Assembly (NCBI GenBank): GCA_963210315.1
Contig: OY723267.1
Coordinates: forward strand, 620,001-684,000
DNA from: Rhynchopus euleeides
Lineage: Eukaryota; Euglenozoa; Diplonemea; Diplonemida; Diplonemidae
DNA: 64,000 nucleotides
Direction: 5' to 3'
Part shown: positions 22,641-33,042 of the stretch, one piece after another
How the letters are laid out: every line of letters begins with the position of its first letter
How positions within the stretch are numbered: position 1 is the first letter of the stretch
Position numbers and translations under genes: made by a program
Notes under the pieces: generated by a model
What the model was told of the DNA's origin: nothing
The model's database searches: none
Seen by the model: the letters and a program-made list of their open reading frames with translations, nothing else

Positions 22641-23565
22641 GCACAGCGAGGTACTTCAGCCATTCAGCTTCATGCGACTTTGGGAAGGGATGGCCTCACC
22701 CAAAATGGCTGGAAATCCTGTCCGGCCGCTGAAATTTGAGCCGGACTACGGGCGGCCATCTCGCGACTCCCACTAGGTAGGGTGGACGACTCGCCCAACT
22801 TTTCAGCTAAGCTACTGTGACAAAAAAGATTGGCTTCAAAAAAAGAAATTCCTGGGTTTCTCGGCCACTTTTGAGGTAATTGCGCGACAGTCCTGAAGTT
22901 GGGAACCCCAAATGTGGAAAAGCAACACCGAAAACTCGATTTTCGGGCCCCACACTGTAGACACAATGTGAATTTTCGGGGGTACCTGGGACCCCCCGTG
23001 TTTAAGTCCCCCCCCTGGAGGCGACTTTCGGCCAGGGGGGGGCTTAAACACGGGGGTGGCACGGTGGAGACCAAGAAGACCTCTTCCGCTTCCGTCGTAT
23101 GGGGGTGATTCCGGTCCGGATGGACTTTTGGCACCCCACTTTTCGACTCTGACAGCACCTGGAGGGCACCAGGTGGCCTAGCGGCCACCTGATGACCCTC
23201 CAGACCAGCCCACTCCCGTGTTTAGGTCCACCTGTGCTTAAGTCCCCCCTGGGGGGACTTTTACACGGGTGGTCCCAGGTACGAGCAGTGATCTCGTGCC
23301 AGGGCTGGCATGGCCCGACCTCAACATTTTCCCATCACATGTTGTGGAGAGGCCAGACTATCTTCAGTAGACTTTGGGTTTTTGAGTTCGGCCGGGTGAA
23401 AATGCGGCGCAGCGTGCGAAAACCCAACGCCACCATGAGAGGCAGGTGGATGAAGCTTGATGACTCAGTCGCGCCGAATCGTACCCAAGTGAAGGACTAT
23501 CCCCTGGAATGCGACACAGCACCAACCGGTGTGAGACGTGCCTTCAAAATCCTGAAGGATGTTCA
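22641..23565. repeat. Hairpin-rich flank of the palindromic satellite
   Basis: Two strong inverted repeats are visible. At 22996-23056 CCGTGTTTAAGTCCCCCCCC pairs with a G-rich GGGGGGGGCTTAAACACGG. At 23215-23270 CCCGTGTTTAGGTCC and CTTAAGTCCCCCCTGGGGGGACTT flank ACACGGG. No gene is seen. Confidence 0.55.
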
Positions 23566-25410
23566 CCGACCAATAAAGCGACCAGATGGCGGTCCCAAAT
23601 TTGGGACCGACCCATAAAGCGACCAGATGGTGGTCTCAAATTTGGGACCGACCGATAAAGCGACCAGATGGTGGTCCCAAATTTGGGACCGACCGAAAAA
23701 TTGACCAGAGGGCGGTCCCAAATTTGGGACCGACCCATAAAGCGACCAGATGGCGGTCCCAAATTTGGGACCGACCCATAAAGCGACCAGATGGCGGTCC
23801 CAAAATTGGGACCGACCGAGAAAGCGACCAGATGGCGGTCCCAAATTTGGGACCACCATCTGGTCGCTTTATGGGTCGGTCCCAAATTTGGGACCGCCAT
23901 CTGGTCGCTTTGTTGGTCGGTCCCAAATTTGGGACCACCATCTGGTCGCTTTATTGGTCGGTCCCAAATTTGGGACCGCCATCTGGCCAATTTTTCGGTC
24001 GGTCCCAAATTTGGGACCACCATCTGATCGCTTTATCGGTCGGTCCCAAAGTTGGGACCGCCATCTGGTCAATTTTTCGGTCGGTCCCAAATTTGGGACC
24101 GCCATCTGGTCGCTTTCTCGGTCGGTCCCAAATTTGGGACCACCATCTGGTCGCTTTCTCGGTCGGTCCCAAATTTGGGACCGCCATCTGGTCAATTTTT
24201 CGGTCGGTCCCAAATTTGGGACCACCATCTGGTCGCTTTGTTGGTCGGTCCCAAATTTGGGACCGCCATCTGGTCGCTTTGTTGGTCGGTCCCAAATTTG
24301 GGACCACCATCTGGTCGCTTTCTCGGTCGGTCCCAAATTTGGGACCGCCATCTGGTCGCTTTGTTGGTCGGTCCCAAATTTGGGACCACCATCTGGTCGC
24401 TTTGTTGGTCGGTCCCAAATTTGGGACCGCCATCTGGTCGCTTTATGGGTCGGTCCCAAAATTGGGACCACCATCTGGTCGCTTTACGGGTCGGTCCCAA
24501 ATTTGGGACCGCCATCTGGCCAATTTTTCGGTCGGTCCCAAATTTGGGACCACCATCTGGTCGCTTTCTCGGTCGGTCCCAAATTTGGGACCGCCATCTG
24601 GTCCCTTTATGGGTCGGTCCCAAATTTGGGACCGCCATCTGGTCAATTTTTCGGTCGGTCCCAAATTTGGGACCACCATCTGGTCGCTTTATCGGTCGGT
24701 CCCAAATTTGGGACCGCCATCTGGTCAATTTTTCGGTCGGTCCCAAATTTGGGACCACCATCTGGTCGCTTTCTCGGTCGGTCCCAAATTTGGGACCGCC
24801 ATCTGGTCAATTTTTCGGTCGGTCCCAAATTTGGGACCACCATCTGGTCGCTTTGTTGGTCGGTCCCAAATTTGGGACCGCCATCTGGTCGCTTTGTTGG
24901 TCGGTCCCAAATTTGGGACCACCATCTGGTCGCTTTCTCGGTCGGTCCCAAATTTGGGACCGCCATCTGGTCGCTTTGTTGGTCGGTCCCAAATTTGGGA
25001 CCACCATCTGGTCGCTTTGTTGGTCGGTCCCAAATTTGGGACCGCCATCTGGTCGCTTTATGGGTCGGTCCCAAAATTGGGACCACCATCTGGTCGCTTT
25101 ACGGGTCGGTCCCAAATTTGGGACCGCCATCTGGCCAATTTTTCGGTCGGTCCCAAATTTGGGACCACCATCTGGTCGCTTTCTCGGTCGGTCCCAAATT
25201 TGGGACCGCCATCTGGTCCCTTTATGGGTCGGTCCCAAATTTGGGACCGCCATCTGGTCAATTTTTCGGTCGGTCCCAAATTTGGGACCACCATCTGGTC
25301 GCTTTATCGGTCGGTCCCAAATTTGGGACCGCCATCTGGTCGCTTTGTTGGTCGGTCCCTAATTTGGGACCACCATCTGGTCCATTTTTCGGTGGGTCCC
25401 AAGTTTGGGA
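23566..25410. repeat. 41-bp palindromic satellite with 615-bp higher-order repeat
   Basis: About 45 copies of a 41-bp unit are each built around the perfect palindrome GGTCCCAAATTTGGGACC, joined by CATCTGGTCGCTTTNTCGGTC-type linkers with a few recurring variants (CTTTGTTGG, CAATTTTTCGG, CTTTATGGG, CTTTATCGG). Units to the left of about 23851 point the opposite way from those to the right. A block of 15 units (615 bp) is repeated: 24192 onward matches 24807 onward and 24443 matches 25058. Because 41 bp leaves frames open, frames of over 600 codons occur on both strands; these are artefacts. Confidence 0.93.
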
Positions 25411-25844
25411 TGAGGAACTCCGTGGGCACCATTGGTCGCCCTTCGGTCGCCACCTGTTCAGACCCCTTTTCAGGGGATTTGAGCCCCAGAGAGACCTCCT
25501 GGACCGGTTTTCTGGTGTTTTATGCTCTTCCCGACCCTGTCCTGGCCCACAATGTGGTCTGGAGCGAGGTTCTGCTGATTTCCGCCTGATGCGGACCCTC
25601 CTTTGGGGTCCTCCATTTATTTTGCGTCTGACCGTCGCCTTCCCCACCTAGTTCACGAGGGCAAGGTGAAAAACCGTTTTTTAACCCCAAAAATGGCATT
25701 TCCCGGGTGGCGACCTCTGGCGACCTCTGAAAAATGTGCCCAAAAAGTGATTTTTGGGACCTTGCGGACCTAGAAAACACAAAGGGAAAAAAATATATTT
25801 TTTGTCACACCCCCTCTTGGGGCGGTACGCCAGTCTACACTAGG
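25411..25844. other. Satellite flank, no gene seen
   Basis: Unique sequence after the satellite with short A-runs and GGCGACCTCT twice near 25711-25730. Nothing coding is recognised. Confidence 0.45.
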
Positions 25845-26452
25845 CACACAGGCAATGCGAGTCGCATTCTCGGGGGTACCCACCACCCGTAAACCCCAGC
25901 ACACCACCTGCCCGCCTCAGGCACAACTTGACGGTGTACTCATCTGGCGATACGCGTGCTCGTCTTTCTTCTCCGCGGTGGCGATGCTGAAGATGCAGTC
26001 CACGTTCGTCATACTCAGCCAGGTCTGCAGACACTCCACCACGTACGGCCAAAGGCGGGGAGGAGGGCTGCCTTGGCTTTCTTCGAGAAGGCCAAGGGGG
26101 TGTCGGCAACAAGGTGTGCCGCACTCAGGACCAGGTAGGCCTTGAACTCCTCCCGACAACATCCTCGTGGAAAACAGTAAAAATTGCACCCCTGGCCCCC
26201 CGTCGAGGGGAGAAACCCTCAAAATACCCTGTGAGAACCACCTCCGTGTCAATATGTGGACAGACTTGAACACGTCGCGTGACGGCTACACCACCCAAAC
26301 TGCCTCCAGCTGCCTTCAGGCAGACTACTTGGAGAATTGAATGTGTGATGCTGGGTGCGAGTCGAATATAGTGAAGAGGTGACGGTTTCATTGACCAACT
26401 ACCTGTCTACCGCATTCTCGCATGCGAGAATGCGATTCGCATTGCCTGTGTA
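25845..26452. mobile_element. 608-bp element with 28-bp inverted termini
   Basis: Inverted repeats beginning ACACAGGCAATGCGA and extending through TCGCATTCTCG lie at 25846-25872 and, inverted, near 26417-26451. A 6-bp repeat ACTAGG flanks the element (25839-25844 and 26453-26458). The minus strand carries a broken frame with WLSMTNVDCIFSIATAEKK followed, in another frame, by VSPDEYTVKLCLRR. This resembles the C-terminal dimerisation region of hAT transposases, which would make it a decayed deletion derivative. A 6-bp rather than 8-bp duplication is unusual for hAT, so the class is uncertain. Confidence 0.6.
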
Positions 26453-26458
26453 ACTAGG

Positions 26459-27104
26459 ACACGCATTCGCGTCTCAGACTCCCGTACCCAGACTAAAGTT
26501 GGCCTGTAGTACGGTTCGAACCCCGGTCTGTCCAGGAACAGGAAGTGTACCGTACGACTTCTCCTTCACCCAACGGCGTCGTGCGGTCAAGCAAATCGGA
26601 TATTCTTCCCAACGGGACCCTTCCCAAGACGAAAACCAGTACCGCATCAACCCCACAGGCCCATCTTCCCCTTACTGGGCCCGGTAGAAACGGTAGTGAC
26701 CTCCATTTTGTAGCTGATTTTGGCCCGAGTTTGGTGGAGTTTGGCGGAGTTTGGTGGAGTTTGGTGGTGGTAAACTGGAGATTTTCGGAGATTGGTTTCG
26801 GGCAAAATCAGGTGGAGCTTCTAAAAAAAATTGATTTTCTCACAGATCTCAGAAGATAAACGAAACGGAGAGGGGCCACGCAAGCAGGGGTGTGTGGTGA
26901 TGAGCGCGTCTCAACAAACACACCCATGATATCCGAGCGCCCCCGGGTGTATCGTCACACGCAGGTGTGTGGAGGGGAGAGGGCCGAGAAAAAGGGTAAT
27001 ATTTTTTTTCGTTATCTTTCCTGAGATGTGGCACGGCCCGCAAGCGCACGCACACAAATCAGGGTGGGGACACACACCGGGGTGGGTGGGATGATTCCCC
27101 CACC
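26459..27104. other. Intergenic with short minisatellite
   Basis: A GTTTGGYGGA minisatellite of about four units runs at 26728-26770, related to the array near 21440. The string GGTTCGAACCCC near 26515 looks like a tRNA B box but the flanks do not form a T arm. No gene is seen. Confidence 0.5.
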
Positions 27105-27106
27105 AC

Positions 27107-27295
27107 CACGGCGCTGAAGTAACCACTGTTACAAGTGGTTTTACAAGTGGTTTACATGTAAAAAATTTTACATGTAAATTTACAAGTGGCACTTGTAAAA
27201 TTACATGTGCCACTTGTAAATTTTACAAGTGGTACATGTAAAATTACATGTGCCACTTGTAAAATTACATGTAAATGACATGTGCCACTTGTTAT
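27107..27295. repeat. Left terminal/subterminal repeat array
   Basis: After the CACGGCGCTGAAGTAA terminus there are about a dozen overlapping palindromic words (CACTTGTAA, ACATGTAAAATT, ACAAGTGG). In En/Spm such subterminal motifs bind the TNPA protein; a similar role here is inference. The right-hand counterpart is 30694-30872, inverted. Confidence 0.8.
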
Positions 27296-27411
27296 TTACG
27301 AGCTTTCCTGAACACTGGCGAGCCGTGTTGTTCCATTTGTTTATCCCCCGCGACCCCAGCCCTGCTGCACACACACACCCTCACTTACAAAAGGACCTTT
27401 GCACCTCCAAC

Positions 27412-28254
27412 ATGAGCAAGAGAACGGCAACCACAACACCGACGCGCAACAGCAAGCGGACGAAGAGCGGGGATCTGGGGAAGGATGATGAGCGGCATGA
27501 AAGCCAGCTGCAGCAGCTTGTGGAGGACTTTGTGGCCGTGTACACCACCAGGAAAGGGGGGGAGGTGTTTAAACACTCGGTGCTGAAGGAGATGCTGCAG
27601 AAGGTGCTGGTGACCACCATCCCCCCCAAGAGTGGAGTGATAACAAAGGTGCTGAAACGCAAATACGATGCACTGGCCTCATACAAGTCGCTGAAGGATG
27701 CATCCGGCGACCTGTACACGGTTCGGATCGACGGAAACCATGATATGGCCATCCACGGCATCGCGCTGAAGCCCTTCCCCACGCCAACGCAGAAGAAGTC
27801 GGAGGGTTTTGCGCGCCTCAAGCTGGTGGTGGAGGACCTGGACCATATGGATATGGTCAAGATGTACAAGGCATCGGCACAAGCCTCCACATCCGAGACG
27901 CGTCCGAAGAATAAGGCAGTGGCGGCGGTGGCGGCGATGCAGCACGTCGTTGTGGGCGTGCACGACCAGGAGACCGGGCGCTACTATAGCGTCATCGTCG
28001 AGAATGGCTTCACCAAGCTGGTGACGGCGACGCTGGAAGGGGTGCAGGTCGCCTACACCTTCTACAGGGACCGTCCTTCGGACCAGTGTGAGCCAGGTGA
28101 ATACAGCGGCTCGCTCGTTGTGCCGCCTCCGCATTTTGTGGATTCAAGCAGAAATCTGCAGGTCACGGTGCTGAGTGGGCTGACACGGATTGACGTGCCG
28201 ATCACACCCCCTCCGACAAAGCAGGCCGCAACGACGGTCATCCAGACCAGCTAG
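27412..28254 (+). CDS. Transposon accessory protein, unknown fold
   Basis: 280 residues from ATG 27412 (MSKRTATTTPTRNSKRTKSG) to TAG 28254. The N terminus is basic and Thr/Ser-rich with KR and KRTK motifs, compatible with nuclear targeting or DNA contact. The middle (HESQLQQLVEDFVAVYTT through VITKVLKRKYDALASYKS) looks helical, the rest mixed alpha/beta. No family is recognised. It is the first of two main genes inside the 27107-30872 transposon, so a DNA-binding accessory role like TNPA is possible but not shown. The in-frame GTG extension to 27229 lies in the terminal repeats and was rejected. Confidence 0.75.
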   Translation: MSKRTATTTPTRNSKRTKSGDLGKDDERHESQLQQLVEDFVAVYTTRKGGEVFKHSVLKEMLQKVLVTTIPPKSGVITKVLKRKYDALASYKSLKDASGDLYTVRIDGNHDMAIHGIALKPFPTPTQKKSEGFARLKLVVEDLDHMDMVKMYKASAQASTSETRPKNKAVAAVAAMQHVVVGVHDQETGRYYSVIVENGFTKLVTATLEGVQVAYTFYRDRPSDQCEPGEYSGSLVVPPPHFVDSSRNLQVTVLSGLTRIDVPITPPPTKQAATTVIQTS

Positions 28255-28263
28255 TCCGCAATC

Positions 28264-28383
28264 ATGCCCCAGAACCTCGAAGCCACCCCGAAGCCTGAGC
28301 CGGCCTCTGAGGACTCTGAGGACTCTGAGGACACCCCCAACGAAGACGCCCCTGTGTCTTTCCTGTCGGATCTCTCGGGATAG
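28264..28383 (+). CDS. Small acidic ORF (39 aa)
   Basis: It starts MPQNLEATPKPEPASEDSED nine bases after the stop of the preceding gene and ends FLSDLSG at TAG 28383. It is strongly acidic, with repeated EDSEDSED. It could be a translated small protein, or a second exon or read-through tail of the preceding gene. Chance is possible at this size. Confidence 0.35.
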   Translation: MPQNLEATPKPEPASEDSEDSEDTPNEDAPVSFLSDLSG

Positions 28384-28595
28384 CGGCGTCTCGGCCACAA
28401 CAGCAACACGTCTGCGCAAACATCAAAAAGACGTAACACATTGGGCAGACACACACCCCCCCCCCCTCCCCCAACCCCCGAAACCCCTGACCCTGCGACA
28501 CGCTTTTGTACCCACTATCAAGTTGCTTGCTGAGTTGCCATTCATATGATCCACACGCACTTCGACTTGCAACAGGAACACACACAACCCTTCCC

Positions 28596-30524
28596 ATGAC
28601 GAGCCCACGACAGCTTCACGCTGGGACAGTGAGGCATATCGGTGAAATCATTCGACAACACAGGGCAGAGTTGGGCATGTCTCTGCGCGACTGTGAACGG
28701 CTGGGCTCACTCGTTCGCAGAGAGACAGGGATCTCGATGGGGCTTTCATACCCCCTCCTCGTAAAGCATGAAGCTCCCCTCCGGCTGATGACGCCCTCTC
28801 TGCTAGGGAACATGCGGGGGTGCCTCGAGTTTCTGCTGAGGGCTTTCCCCATCCGCTCGGGTCGCCCCCCACCAACAGTCATGGTCACGGGTGATGGCTA
28901 CACACCCGGTAGCCTTCAAGGAAAGAGCAGGCAGCGACTGGCAATCGCATTGACGGACGGGATCACCGCGTCCCGCTTTCTGACAGTGTGTGACCGCCAC
29001 AAGCCCCTGTTCTACGAATGGTGGATGCTCCATGCCTTGGGGCAGATTGTGGCAGTTCAGAAGGGGATCTTTACGAAGGGGCCTTGCTCCTTTTCCATCA
29101 CCCAGTTCCGGCTTGGGGGTGACCACTTAGAGTTGTGGTCACTCTTCAAAGGTGTAGGTGGGACAGGGCATCGTTCTGCCTTCTGCCTTACAGGAATCGA
29201 CGAGCGTTTGGAGTACCTGCATGACTGCCACCGCTGTAGTATCCAAGAGATGGATGCCGCAGGATTCACTTGTAGCATCGCTTCAAAATTCTCGAATCCT
29301 GTCTACACCGTGACGCCCCCCCTTCACGACACGAAAGGTGTTATGCGCCTCATTCTACGTACGCTGCCGGGATCAAAAGTGGTGGAGGAAACCATCCTTG
29401 GAAAAGTGGGCAAAAATTTCACTGGGAAGCACGCAAGAGAGATACTCGCTGCTTTGAAGGCCATCACCGTGGGGAATCAGCGGACATTGTGCTGCGCAAT
29501 GCAATCACTGATCTTCTTCCGCTACCAAGACATACCAGTGCGATACTTCTCAACAGGTTCCTGCCGCAAAGAGTTTCTATTCGCTGTGATCAGCTATCAT
29601 GTGCTGATTTTCTTGTTGGAGTGGGCAAATCCCGGGATCACTCGCTCGGCATATGCTCATTCTCTCGAACACTGGTTTGATGAGCAGGATGCGCACAGGG
29701 TCACCGTCTCCGACGAGCTCTTCGAACAGGGCAACGGTGAGCGCAAGAGGTGGACACGTGGGGGATCCCCGCAGACGATGGAGTGTGATCTGCAGATCTA
29801 TGAACTGAAACAGAAACACTTGACGGATGAAAATACCGTGCGCAAAGTGCCTCCACTGACTCCTACCATCGGCGAGCGGCCCCAAATATTATCTTACGAT
29901 TCCATGCGCCTGTGCAGGTGTGTGATCACTCACAATGATACGTGGCTCAAGGCTGCTCGTCAATTGGTGGTCCGCTTGGACAAACTTGGCCTCGGGTCAC
30001 ATGTGCGCCGCAGAGATGGTCACGGACAAACATTTCAGGCAGAACCCGGCAACAACGGCGATGTTTTCCTGGTTTGCATCTGTGACGAAGAACCCTGGGA
30101 GGTGACGGAGGTGACGCCCCCTGCACAAGGAACCACCGACGGGGAGGAGGCTGGTGATGACGGAAACCTTGCGAGTGACGGCAATAGCGGCGAGGCTGGT
30201 GATGATGATGATGATGATGATGATGGCGACGAGACATCCGCCACAGAAGAGTACAGCTGCGTTGTTTGCCCTGAAAAGAGCTTCGCGCGGGTTTACGGGC
30301 TCTACGCCCACTACGACGGACAGCACCGGCCGAGGGCGCAGTGTGAATGTCGAGTGTCTTGCCCCTTGTGTGAGAAAACGGTGTTCAGAAGTGGACTTAG
30401 CCAACACGCCCTCTACGTCCACCAGGATGAGCTGGACATCACGACCTGCCCTGTGTGTCTGCAGGAGTTTGCTTCACAAGAACTGAGGGATAGGCACATG
30501 TCGGACGAACACCCTGCAGTCTGA
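28596..30524 (+). CDS. Putative DDE transposase with C-terminal C2H2 fingers
   Basis: 642 residues from ATG 28596; the frame is open upstream to a TTG at 28506 but has no earlier ATG. Candidate catalytic acidic residues are D100 in TVMVTGDGYTPG and D176 in FRLGGDHLELWSLFKG; the third could be in SLEHWFDEQD. The GGDHxxLxxLxxG pattern followed by a Cys-bearing segment, and a later PPLHDTKG motif, recall several RNase H-fold transposases. An Asp-rich acidic linker precedes three C2H2 fingers (CVVCPEKSF..., CPLCEKTVF..., CPVCLQEF...H...H). Its place inside intact inverted termini supports a transposase role; the catalytic residues are inferred. Confidence 0.72.
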   Translation: MTSPRQLHAGTVRHIGEIIRQHRAELGMSLRDCERLGSLVRRETGISMGLSYPLLVKHEAPLRLMTPSLLGNMRGCLEFLLRAFPIRSGRPPPTVMVTGDGYTPGSLQGKSRQRLAIALTDGITASRFLTVCDRHKPLFYEWWMLHALGQIVAVQKGIFTKGPCSFSITQFRLGGDHLELWSLFKGVGGTGHRSAFCLTGIDERLEYLHDCHRCSIQEMDAAGFTCSIASKFSNPVYTVTPPLHDTKGVMRLILRTLPGSKVVEETILGKVGKNFTGKHAREILAALKAITVGNQRTLCCAMQSLIFFRYQDIPVRYFSTGSCRKEFLFAVISYHVLIFLLEWANPGITRSAYAHSLEHWFDEQDAHRVTVSDELFEQGNGERKRWTRGGSPQTMECDLQIYELKQKHLTDENTVRKVPPLTPTIGERPQILSYDSMRLCRCVITHNDTWLKAARQLVVRLDKLGLGSHVRRRDGHGQTFQAEPGNNGDVFLVCICDEEPWEVTEVTPPAQGTTDGEEAGDDGNLASDGNSGEAGDDDDDDDDGDETSATEEYSCVVCPEKSFARVYGLYAHYDGQHRPRAQCECRVSCPLCEKTVFRSGLSQHALYVHQDELDITTCPVCLQEFASQELRDRHMSDEHPAV

Positions 30525-30693
30525 AAAAACGAGACTCGTCGTCGGCACAAAATACAATCAGTCCACTCGATCCGATCTCGACAGCTGTTGCATTGCACTC
30601 CCACCGTTTGCTGGTCATTTCTCCCCCCTCCTTGCCACTCCGCTTGCCAAAAAACCCCCCATCACAGTGTAGAGTATGAAGGAAACCGCGGAG

Positions 30694-30872
30694 ATGACAA
30701 GTGGCACATGTCATTTACATGTAAAATTACAAGTACCACTTGTAAAAGTTACAAGTGGCACTTGTAATTTTACAAGTGGTACTTGTAATTTTACAAGTGG
30801 CACTTGTAACCACTTTTCACTTGTAATTTTACATGTAAAACCACTTGTCATGTCATTTACTTCAGCGCCGTG
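30694..30872. repeat. Right terminal/subterminal repeat array
   Basis: Inverted counterpart of 27107-27295, with alternating ACAAGTGG, CACTTGTAA and TACATGTAAA words ending in TTACTTCAGCGCCGTG. About 170 bp separate it from the transposase stop, room for a polyadenylation signal, though none is obvious. Confidence 0.8.
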
Positions 30873-30874
30873 AC

Positions 30875-31352
30875 CCCCGCCCCGACCCCCCCCCCCACTC
30901 CCCGACCCCACACACGTAAAGCTTATTTTCACGCTTCTTGACAACGTGATGTGGCAGGAGCAGCCCGAACACCCCATAGGCTATATGTTGGAAAGTGTCG
31001 GTGGTGCATTTTAGGCGGAGGCATGCCAGTAAAACCCCACCCCCCCCCTCTCCGCTCTGCCTCTGCCCTTCAGACCTGTAGGAATCACGCCACTCTGCAC
31101 AGGACACGGTGGTTATCTTCTTTCTGGGGCAGAACCGTCACCGAGCAGCACCCCTCCTCTCTTCACCCCCTTGCTCTCCATCACAGGCCTCCACTGCAAC
31201 ACACCCGTCGCAAGATATCCCGAGGCAATGTTGGGGTCACGAGCTGGCATCGAAAAGGACACTTAGTCTCGAGATCCAAAACACGCGATAACATAAGCTA
31301 GAGGCGGAGGGTCGCTGGAGAGAGCAGCAGGCAGACAACAGGGCTGGCTTGA
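30875..31352. other. Intergenic, no gene seen
   Basis: C-rich sequence between the transposon and the stop codon of the CaaX-box gene. No feature was recognised. Confidence 0.45.
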
Positions 31353-31906
31353 TCACTGCATGACGCAGCAGCCTGACGCATAGTCGTCTGTTGGGGCAGG
31401 CACCTCCTCATGCCCGAGGGTGACGCTGGGGTGGCCTGCAGGGACGAGCGTGATCTGGTCGCCCGGCCCCTCTATCGCGGCGAAGAGGCCCGTGTCCCCG
31501 ATGGGCAGCGAAGGGAAGCCGAAGGTCTTGGTCTCCCCCTCGGCGCGCAGCACAGCCCACTCCGCGGTCAGCGTGTCCACTGCGCTGCGGTGGGTGCCGG
31601 GGTCCTTCACGTCTTTGAGAAACTTGTTCCCCATCAGCTCCAGGGAGGTGTCGCTGTCGAGCTGTGTGCAGCGCGGGGTGCATGATGAATTGGACAACCC
31701 CAACAGTAACACAACACATTTTTTTGCGCAGCCGTCAGGTGGATCACCGGGTGGGGAGAGGCCCGGTGTGGGGCACATTTACACCGAACATAGAGAAACC
31801 CAGACCATACCTCATAGGAGCCCTTCGGGTGCGTCACACTCACGCCCGGTGCGATGTAAAACTCAAGCCGCACACGCTTCTTGCCTACGAGCGGGCTGCT
31901 TGACAT
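31353..31906 (-). CDS. Small protein with C-terminal CaaX box, one intron
   Basis: Exons 31811-31906 and 31353-31661 are joined by a 149-bp phase-0 intron (donor GTATGG, acceptor CACACAG), giving 134 residues. It starts MSSSPLVGKKRVRLEFYIAP and ends SGCCVMQ. CVMQ is a good CaaX farnesylation motif and the neighbouring Cys could be palmitoylated, so membrane attachment is expected. No domain family is recognised; the body looks beta-rich. ATG 31906 is 27 nt downstream of TTCCTCCATTCCTGCAG, a good trans-splice acceptor. Extensions further upstream lack ATG and were rejected. Confidence 0.75.
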
Positions 31907-33042
31907 TGCACCAACATCAGCTTCCGGAGAAGCTGCAGGAATGGAGGAATGCGGTTGTAGGGGGGCGGGGGGTTGTTCTATGAGACCTTGGCTTCCTCTC
32001 CCCCGAACCCTTGCTGTCACAACAAGGCAGGAGCTTCGGGGGGGGGGGGGTAGAGGGATCAGGCAACTCTAGTGGGGGAGCAGGTCAGGGAAAGAAGGCG
32101 CTTTATTTGTCTCCGCTGTTGGGCCAGGGCAACAAAGAGCGAAAAGGGGGGGTGGGAAGGACGGGGGGTGATTCAGAGTTTGTGTAGAGTGAGATCCGCG
32201 CCCCTTGTGGATGAGGGTGTGGTGTGTGGTGTGCGGTGCATGGTTGAATTCTATGGAAACAGCGGGTTTGCGGGGGAAGGGGGGAGCGGGGCGGGGTCCT
32301 CGGTCGCCCGACTCTCATGCCATCGCAGACTGCGCCCCTAATTACTCTAGATACAGCAGGGGGGAGGGGAGGAGGAGGAGGCCGAGGCTGTCGTCGCCCA
32401 ACCGCGGATGGAAGTGAATAGAGAAGGAGCGAGAGAAGGGAGAAGGGCGCACCCCTCACCCAACCCAAGGCCAATCCCAGGCCAAAGCCTCCCTCCGAGT
32501 GGTGTCGGTGTATGTAACAAAAATCGGCCTCGTTCGGTTACGAGGCATAAATCGCCCCTGTTCAAAGCAACCGTGAACCTGTATGTCCCCTGCTGGATTG
32601 AAATGTGACAGCATAACATCGTAACACCGGCAAGACGGCCTGTCTAATATTGTTTCGTTGGATCGGCTTTCGCTTTTGAGGTGTTCGGAGTTTGGTCCAG
32701 TCTTGGAATGAACACTTCGGCAAGTTTCGGTTTGTACAATTTCACCGTGGCTTCATTCGCGACCTCACTCACCCCGCTCTGTCTCGGAAACAGGACTGAC
32801 TAGAAAAACAACAGAGACAGCGGGGTGTGGGTTCAGAAAGGTGGGGTGGGTGGGGGGGTGGGGTGCAATACCTTACAGTGCAAAAAACAATGCCGAAATA
32901 AAATGCGGGGGGGGGGGGGGGGGTTTGGGCACCCCCCCCCAACAAATAACTGACGATACACAACTGACAAACATGCAAACTGTGCAACAACAGCGTCAGG
33001 CCCGCAGGAGGGCCATCAGAGTCGCGTCGCGGGCCCCGCCGG
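31907..33042. other. Intergenic, no gene seen
   Basis: About 1.1 kb with G-runs at 32038-32050 and 32907-32923 and no recognised gene on either strand. Confidence 0.5.

Larger units (their letters stand above)
27107..30872 (+). mobile_element. Two-gene DNA transposon with CACG termini (CMC-like)
   Basis: The termini CACGGCGCTGAAGTAA (27107) and TTACTTCAGCGCCGTG (30872) are perfect inverted repeats flanked by a 2-bp duplication AC (27105-27106 and 30873-30874). Just inside each end lie about 170 bp of ACAAGTGG/CACTTGT and TACATGTA palindromes. The interior encodes a 280-residue protein, a 39-residue acidic ORF and a 642-residue putative transposase, all on the plus strand and opposite to every host gene. 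CAC-type ends, a 2-bp duplication, subterminal repeats and two proteins resemble the CACTA-Mirage-Chapaev superfamily, but the transposase is not close to any family member I recognise. Confidence 0.85.

Noticed and set aside
23586..25651. Open frames of 633 and 667 codons in the satellite, and many on the other strand
   Set aside because: They come from a 41-bp palindromic repeat with no stop in several frames; the peptides are just the translated unit, in all frames and both strands.
26505..26540. tRNA gene at GGTTCGAACCCC
   Set aside because: The 5-bp T stem and acceptor stem cannot be formed around it.
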